Origin: UMGS1663 sp963621995
Lineage (GTDB): Bacteria; Bacillota; Clostridia; TANB77; CAG-508
Assembly: GCA_963621995.1 (NCBI GenBank)
Contig: CAVFFZ010000025.1
Span: forward strand, 1-18,786
DNA length: 18,786 bases
Reading direction: 5' to 3'
Part shown: positions 14,071 through 18,786 of the stretch, piece by piece
How the letters are laid out: the number at the start of each line of letters is the position of its first letter
Position numbering within the stretch: position 1 is the stretch's first letter
The notes under the pieces: model-generated
The model's input: the letters and a program-made list of their open reading frames with translations, nothing else
What the model was told of the DNA's origin: nothing
Database searches by the model: none
Translations under genes and position numbers: made by a program

Positions 14071-16230
14071 TTATATTTTCATACTTAATTTTACTTTTTG
14101 TCTTTCCATATCAATCGCTATAACTTTTACTTTTACAACATCACCTACAGAGACTATTTCAGATGGATTTTTTACGAACTTGTCACTCATTTCAGATATG
14201 TGTACCAATCCGTCATGTTTTACTCCAACATCTACAAACGCTCCAAAATCTATTACATTTCTTACTGTTCCTGTTAAAATTTGTCCTTCTCTTAAGTCTT
14301 CAAATTTTAAAACATCACTACGAAGAACTGGCTTTGGCATTTCTTCTCTTGGATCTCTTCCTGGTTTTGAAAGCTCATCTATAATGTCTTTTAATGTCAT
14401 GTTTCCTACTTGCAATTCTTTGCTAGTCTTTTCTACATTTACTCTTGCTAATTTTTCTTTTATTTCTTTTAAAGAATCTTTATTTAATAAATCTTCCTTT
14501 TTGTATCCTATAGATTTTAATAAATTTTCTGCTACTTCATAGCTTTCTGGGTGAACACTTGTTATTTCTAATGGATTTTTTCCGTTAAATACTCTTATAA
14601 ATCCTGCACATTGCTCAAATGCTACTTTCCCTAACTTTGGAACCTTTAAAAGTTCTTTTCTTTCTTTTAATTTTCCGTTTTCATCTCTATATTTTACAAT
14701 GTTATTTGCAATAGTTTTATTTATTCCAGATACATAAGATAAAAGTGATGGTGTTGCAGTGTTAACATCTACACCTACTTTATTTACAGCATCCTCAACA
14801 ACGCCTGTTAAACTTTCACCTAATTTCTTTTGGTCTACATCATGTTGATATTGCCCTACGCCTATTGCTTTTGGCTCTATTTTTACAAGTTCAGCAAGTG
14901 GATCTTGCAATCTTCTTGCTATTGAAATTGCTCCTCTTAAAGAAACATTTATATCTGGGTATTCTTCTGTTGCAAGTTTAGATGCAGAATATACTGATGC
15001 TCCCGCTTCTGAAACAATTGCATAATGTACTTCTTTTCTATATTTTTCTTTAACCTCTTTTATAACATCTGCTACAAACATTTCAGATTCACGAGAAGCT
15101 GTTCCATTTCCAATTGCAAACATATCTACATTATATTTTGCAATTAAATTAATTAAAACTTTTTTAGCACCTTCAACATCATTTTGAGGTTCTGTTGGGT
15201 AAATTGTTGTTGTGTCTAATAATTTACCAGTTTCATCAATTACCGCAATTTTGCAACCTGTTCTATAAGCAGGGTCAAATCCAATAACAGTTAATCCCAA
15301 AAGTGGTGCCCCAAGTAATAATTGCTTAGCATTTTGTCCAAATACTTTTATTGCTTGCTCTTCTGCTTTTTCAGTTAAATCCGAACGAATTTCTCTTTCT
15401 ATTGATGGTTCTATTAATCGTTTCCAACTATCTAAGATTGTATTTTTTAGCATTTCTGTAAATTGTGTATTTCCTTTTATAATATCTTTTTCCATTATTT
15501 CTAGTATTTTTTCTTCAGGCTTTGTTATTTTTACTTTTAAAAATTCTTCCTTTTCTCCACGATTAATTGCTAAAATTCTATGACTTGGAATTCTATTTAC
15601 TTTTTCATTAAAATCATAATACATTTCATAATTTGATTTTTCATTTTCCTTAGTTGCCTTTGTTTCAATTATTCCATCTCTATATGTAAATCTTTTTATT
15701 TGTTTTCTATATTCTGCATTATCTGAAATATTTTCTGCAATTATATCTAATGCTCCTGCAATTGCCTCTTCTACTGAATTTACTTCTTTTTCTTCATTTA
15801 AATACTCTTTTGCTATATTGTAAATAGGTGTTTTTTCTTGTTGCATATAAATAATATTAGCTAAAGGTTCTAGTCCTTTTTCTTTAGCTATAGTTGCTCT
15901 TGTTCTCTTCTTTTGTTTATATGGTCTATAAATATCTTCAACTTCTGCTAAAGTTTTTGCAATTTGTAATGCTATAACAATCTCATCTGTTAACTTTCCT
16001 TGGCTTTCAATTGAATTTACAACCTCTTGTTTTCTTGTCTCCAAATTTCTTAAATAAGTAAGTCTTTCTCCTAAATCTCTTAAAGTTTCATCTGAAAGAC
16101 CACCTGTAACCTCTTTTCTATAACGTGCAATAAATGGTATTGTATTTCCTTCATCTATTAATGCTACTGTCTTTTCAACTTGACTTTCCTTTATATTTAA
16201 CTCTTCTGCTATTTGTTTATTTATATTCAT
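14071..16230 (-). CDS. tex: Tex-family RNA-binding transcription accessory protein
   Basis: The product is 719 residues, the normal size for Tex. It has an N-terminal helical region (FIARYRKEVTGGL signature at ~33-45), a YqgF/RNase H-like domain (~313-440, IGFDPAYRTGCK), helix-hairpin-helix repeats (~490-545, SGINKTIANNIVKYR) and a C-terminal S1 RNA-binding domain (~648-718, GTVRNVIDFGAFVDVGV). Tex proteins bind nucleic acid and are linked to transcription and stress tolerance in several bacteria. I start it at the ATG at 16230 because GGAGG (16240-16236) lies 5 nt upstream. The open frame runs 20 codons further, to 16290, but that part is translated from the inverted repeat of the neighbouring transposase element and has no SD. 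No promoter is visible between tex and the element, so tex may depend on transcription through or from the element. Confidence 0.95.
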   Translation of the reverse strand: MNINKQIAEELNIKESQVEKTVALIDEGNTIPFIARYRKEVTGGLSDETLRDLGERLTYLRNLETRKQEVVNSIESQGKLTDEIVIALQIAKTLAEVEDIYRPYKQKKRTRATIAKEKGLEPLANIIYMQQEKTPIYNIAKEYLNEEKEVNSVEEAIAGALDIIAENISDNAEYRKQIKRFTYRDGIIETKATKENEKSNYEMYYDFNEKVNRIPSHRILAINRGEKEEFLKVKITKPEEKILEIMEKDIIKGNTQFTEMLKNTILDSWKRLIEPSIEREIRSDLTEKAEEQAIKVFGQNAKQLLLGAPLLGLTVIGFDPAYRTGCKIAVIDETGKLLDTTTIYPTEPQNDVEGAKKVLINLIAKYNVDMFAIGNGTASRESEMFVADVIKEVKEKYRKEVHYAIVSEAGASVYSASKLATEEYPDINVSLRGAISIARRLQDPLAELVKIEPKAIGVGQYQHDVDQKKLGESLTGVVEDAVNKVGVDVNTATPSLLSYVSGINKTIANNIVKYRDENGKLKERKELLKVPKLGKVAFEQCAGFIRVFNGKNPLEITSVHPESYEVAENLLKSIGYKKEDLLNKDSLKEIKEKLARVNVEKTSKELQVGNMTLKDIIDELSKPGRDPREEMPKPVLRSDVLKFEDLREGQILTGTVRNVIDFGAFVDVGVKHDGLVHISEMSDKFVKNPSEIVSVGDVVKVKVIAIDMERQKVKLSMKI

Positions 16231-16246
16231 CTTTACCTCCGAACAA

Positions 16247-16289
16247 TAGGGACGGTCTTTTTCGTTCCGAATTCGGAACACTTGGGACA
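16247..16289 (+). repeat. Left REP-like inverted repeat of the RAYT element
   Basis: The unit begins TAGGGACGGTC, continues into the perfect palindrome GTTCCGAATTCGGAAC (16264-16279) and ends GGGACA. Its reverse complement recurs at 17147-17189 with four mismatches. It lies between the transposase stop and the tex SD. A transcript would form an 8-bp hairpin from the palindrome. Confidence 0.88.
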
Positions 16290-16299
16290 TTCCTTATGT

Positions 16300-17082
16300 C
16301 TAATTTTTCTTTTTTATTTCTTTATAATCGTTTAATATTTTACTTAACTTTATTCTACTTATTCCTATATTTTCTGCTAATTTTGTTTTTGTTGGTTTCA
16401 ACTCCATTGAATTATACAATTTTTTTATTAATCTTTTGTCTTCTTGTAATTCTCTTAATGTTATCTCTTCTTTTTTTATAAACTTATCTATTTCTTCTTG
16501 TAATTTTTCTTCTGTAATTTCTTCTTTTTCTAATTTTTTAAATAGTTCTTCATCATATTCGATCTTTAAAAATTCTTTTAAATAATTATATTTTGAATTG
16601 AATATCTTTTGTATTATTTTTTCTGTAATAATTCCTTTTTTATTTATATAATCATTATAACTTGAATATTTATATTCTTTCTCTAATCTTACAATGCCAG
16701 CTTTTACTGGATTCATATGCACATATTTAATACATTTTGTTAAATAATCTTGATTATATATTTCCTTACATTCAAATCTATTTCTGAATACATAACCCAC
16801 TCTTTTTTCCTCTTTATTGTAGTTTATTGCATATGTTGTATTTAGTTTTCTCATAAATATAGTAAGCTCATTTATATCTTTTGTATATATAATTATATGT
16901 ACATGATTTTCCATTACACAAAAACTTATAATGTCTATTTTTTGCTTTTCTTTAAAAAATTTCATCAAATAAATATACTTTTCTTTATACTTATTATTAT
17001 AAAATATCTTTTCTTTTTTTATTCCTTGGACCATTACATGGAAAAATCCAGTCTCTAAATCTTTTCTTGCTTTACGGGGCAT
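16300..17082 (-). CDS. REP-associated tyrosine transposase (Y1/HUH family)
   Basis: The product is 260 residues. The Y1_Tnp domain spans ~10-135, with the HUH metal-binding motif H60-V61-H62 (MENHVHII) and the family motif KYVHMNPVKAG (119-129). The catalytic tyrosine should be Y113 or Y120, both in the helix before NP. The family cuts and joins single-stranded DNA at REP hairpins. The C-terminal ~110 residues are lysine/glutamate-rich and end in a helix-turn-helix-like segment (KTKLAENIGISRIKLSKIL), common in Clostridia homologues. The start at 17082 is supported by AAGG 7 nt upstream. The stop is TAG at 16300-16302. No frame damage is seen, so the enzyme could be active or domesticated. Confidence 0.92.
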   Translation of the reverse strand: MPRKARKDLETGFFHVMVQGIKKEKIFYNNKYKEKYIYLMKFFKEKQKIDIISFCVMENHVHIIIYTKDINELTIFMRKLNTTYAINYNKEEKRVGYVFRNRFECKEIYNQDYLTKCIKYVHMNPVKAGIVRLEKEYKYSSYNDYINKKGIITEKIIQKIFNSKYNYLKEFLKIEYDEELFKKLEKEEITEEKLQEEIDKFIKKEEITLRELQEDKRLIKKLYNSMELKPTKTKLAENIGISRIKLSKILNDYKEIKKKN

Positions 17083-17146
17083 AATACTACCTTCTTTCTT
17101 TTTATTATTTAGCCCCTATTTCATTTTTTCTTTTTTATTAAAAGAT

Positions 17147-17189
17147 TGTCCCTTATGTTCCGAATTCGGAACGAAAAGGACCGTCCCTA
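17147..17189 (-). repeat. Right REP-like inverted repeat of the RAYT element
   Basis: It starts TGTCCCTTAT, contains the same palindrome GTTCCGAATTCGGAAC (17157-17172) and ends GGACCGTCCCTA. It is the inverted counterpart of 16247-16289 (39/43). It ends 3 bp before the ABC-F stop codon, so the palindrome could also serve as a 3' hairpin for that gene. The short stretch 17083-17146 is AT-rich and holds only the transposase SD. Confidence 0.88.
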
Positions 17190-17192
17190 GTG

Positions 17193-18773
17193 TTACTCGA
17201 TTCCTAAATATTCGTTATATGTTACCTCTCTATCTACGACTCTATCTAGTTTTATATCTATTATTCTATTTGCTACTGTTTGTGTTAATTGATGGTCATG
17301 TGATGTAAATATAATGTTTCCTTTAAACTTTGCCATTCCTTCATTTAATGCTGTTATACTTTCCATGTCTAAATGGTTTGTTGGTTCATCCATTATTAAG
17401 AAATTTGCTCCTGAAAGCATCATTTTTGAAAGTACACATCTTACTTTTTCTCCACCTGATAGCACTTTTACATATTTAAGTGCTTCTTCCCCAGAAAATA
17501 GCATTCTTCCTAAAAAACTTCTTACATATGTTTCATCTGGGTCTTTTGAATATTGACGAAGCCAATCTGTTATTGTCATATCTTCTTCAAACAAATAATT
17601 GTTATCTTTAGGGAAATATGTATTTGTAATTGTTGTTCCCCATTCAATTTCACCTTCATCTGGCTTTAGTTCTCCAGCTATTATTTGGAATAATACTGTT
17701 TTTGCATTTTCATTGTCTGCTAAAAATGCTATTTTATCATTTGCTTTTACTACAAATGAAACATTATCTAATAACTTTTCTCCGTTTATAGTTTTTGAAA
17801 TATTTTTAACTTTTAATATTTCTTTTCCAGGTTCTCTATCTGGTTTGAAATCTATGTATGGATATCTTCTATTTGATGGTTTTATTTCATCTAATTCTAT
17901 TTTTTCTAATGATTTTTTCCTTGATGTTGCTTGTTTTGATTTTGAAGCATTTGCACTAAATCTTGCAATAAATGCTTGTAATTCTTTTATTTTTTCTTCT
18001 TTCTTCTTATTTTGTTCTTTCATTTGTTTTGCTAAAAGTTGACTTGATTCATACCAAAAATCATAGTTTCCTGGATATACTTTTATTTGACCAAAGTCAA
18101 CATCTGCAATATGTGTACATACTTTGTTTAAGAAATATCTATCGTGTGATACTACTATTACTGTGTTTTCAAAATTAATTAAGAATTCTTCAAGCCATGC
18201 TATGCTTTTCAAGTCTAAGTCATTTGTAGGCTCGTCCAATAGCAATATATCTGGATTTCCAAACAATGCTTGTGCTAAAAGTACCTTTACTTTTTCCTTT
18301 GCTTCTAGTCCACTCATTAATTTATAATGATTTTCTGTTTCTATTCCTAAATCATTTAAAAGTACAGCTGCATCAGATTCTGCATTCCATCCATCTAATT
18401 CCGCAAATCTTTCTTCTAATTTTGCTGCTTTCATTCCATCTTCTTCGCTAAAATCTGGTTTTGCATAAATAGTATCTTTTTCTTTCATAATATTATATAA
18501 TTCTTGGTTTCCCATTATAACTGTATCCATTACAGTATATTCTTCGTAAGCAAAGTGATCTTGTTTTAAAACAGATAGTCTTTCTGTTTTTTCCATTGTT
18601 ACTTCACCTTTGCTTGGTTCTAATTCTCCTGATAAAACTTTTAAAAATGTTGATTTCCCTGCACCATTTGCACCAATTATTCCATAACAACATCCTTTAT
18701 TAAATTTAATATTTACGTCTTCAAAAAGTGTTCTTTTTCCAAATCTAATAGTAACACCTATAGCATTTAACAT
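17193..18773 (-). CDS. ABC-F family ATPase, YkpA/YbiT type
   Basis: The product is 526 residues with two ATP-binding cassettes and no membrane segments, so it is a soluble ABC-F protein. Cassette 1: Walker A GANGAGKST (34-42), a degenerate signature LMSGLEAKEK (152-160) and Walker B ILLLDE (D180-E181). The ABC-F linker (~230-320) is basic and helical, with the RFSANASKSKQATSRKK pattern. Cassette 2: a degenerate Walker A-like ADNENAKT (352-359), an intact signature LSGGEK (438-443) and Walker B LIMDE (D462-E463). The asymmetry, as far as I recall, is also present in Bacillus YkpA. The family acts on the ribosome in translation regulation; this branch is not a classic antibiotic-resistance group. 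AGGAGG (18786-18781) lies 7 nt before the ATG at 18773. The promoter is outside the window. Confidence 0.93.
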   Translation of the reverse strand: MLNAIGVTIRFGKRTLFEDVNIKFNKGCCYGIIGANGAGKSTFLKVLSGELEPSKGEVTMEKTERLSVLKQDHFAYEEYTVMDTVIMGNQELYNIMKEKDTIYAKPDFSEEDGMKAAKLEERFAELDGWNAESDAAVLLNDLGIETENHYKLMSGLEAKEKVKVLLAQALFGNPDILLLDEPTNDLDLKSIAWLEEFLINFENTVIVVSHDRYFLNKVCTHIADVDFGQIKVYPGNYDFWYESSQLLAKQMKEQNKKKEEKIKELQAFIARFSANASKSKQATSRKKSLEKIELDEIKPSNRRYPYIDFKPDREPGKEILKVKNISKTINGEKLLDNVSFVVKANDKIAFLADNENAKTVLFQIIAGELKPDEGEIEWGTTITNTYFPKDNNYLFEEDMTITDWLRQYSKDPDETYVRSFLGRMLFSGEEALKYVKVLSGGEKVRCVLSKMMLSGANFLIMDEPTNHLDMESITALNEGMAKFKGNIIFTSHDHQLTQTVANRIIDIKLDRVVDREVTYNEYLGIE

Positions 18774-18786
18774 GTTTTTTCCTCCT

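Larger units (their letters stand above)
16247..17189. mobile_element. RAYT (REP-associated tyrosine transposase) element with long inverted repeats
   Basis: A 943-bp unit consists of one HUH/Y1 transposase gene and a 43-bp inverted repeat at each end (39 of 43 positions identical). Each repeat has a perfect 16-bp palindrome in its middle. Known RAYT genes are flanked by palindromic REP sequences that they act on, and the arrangement here fits that model. It sits between the ABC-F gene (stop 3 bp beyond the right repeat) and tex (SD 7 bp beyond the left repeat). The transposase frame is intact. I see no clear target-site duplication, as expected for HUH enzymes. Confidence 0.85.

Noticed and set aside
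16231..16290. 20-residue N-terminal extension of Tex
   Set aside because: It is translated from the left inverted repeat of the RAYT element, while a strong GGAGG sits 5 nt before the internal ATG at 16230.
17193..18773. ABC-F protein as an antibiotic-resistance determinant
   Set aside because: Its linker, degenerate second Walker A and overall sequence match the YkpA/YbiT housekeeping branch.

Overview
The window is very AT-rich with classical Shine-Dalgarno sites, sigma-A-like promoters, UGA used as a stop and tandem A/T-rich hairpins. Together with a YkpA-type ABC-F protein, a 7TM histidine kinase with an HD-GYP regulator, and a dimodular NRPS ending in a reductase, this suggests a Bacillota genome, most likely a Clostridia member from an animal gut. 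The host call is inference; no marker gene fixes the species.

Layout. (1) 1-76, minus: tRNA-Pro(UGG) with a good promoter behind it. (2) 312-3083, minus: an HtrA-type membrane-anchored serine protease followed by a fused FAD oxidoreductase/Rieske protein. (3) 3241-12532, plus: a 2,491-residue NRPS (C-A-T-C-A-T-R) and, 1 base after its stop, a seven-TM sensor histidine kinase. A 115-bp inverted-repeat structure and a separate promoter follow, then a REC-HD-GYP response regulator (12818-13870). (4) 13871-14070: a cluster of hairpins ending in a bidirectional terminator shared with the convergent tex gene. (5) 14071-18773, minus: tex, a RAYT-type (REP-associated tyrosine) transposase element bounded by 43-bp inverted repeats, and an ABC-F ATPase.

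How the genes may work together. The NRPS has everything needed to join two amino acids and release them reductively as an aldehyde or alcohol. The leading condensation domain has no carrier domain before it, so an N-acyl cap is likely. The first adenylation pocket reads as a proline code; the second is unusual. The kinase is translationally coupled to the synthetase and carries a receptor-like 7TM module. The next gene is a response regulator whose output domain should hydrolyse cyclic di-GMP. The most interesting hypothesis is a self-contained small-molecule circuit: the NRPS makes a dipeptide aldehyde (or a product of it), the 7TM kinase senses it, and the HD-GYP regulator converts the signal into lower cyclic di-GMP. 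The domain content and gene order are seen directly; the sensing link is inference.

The remaining genes are housekeeping or stress functions. The transposase element lies directly upstream of the tex ribosome binding site and may have changed how tex is transcribed.
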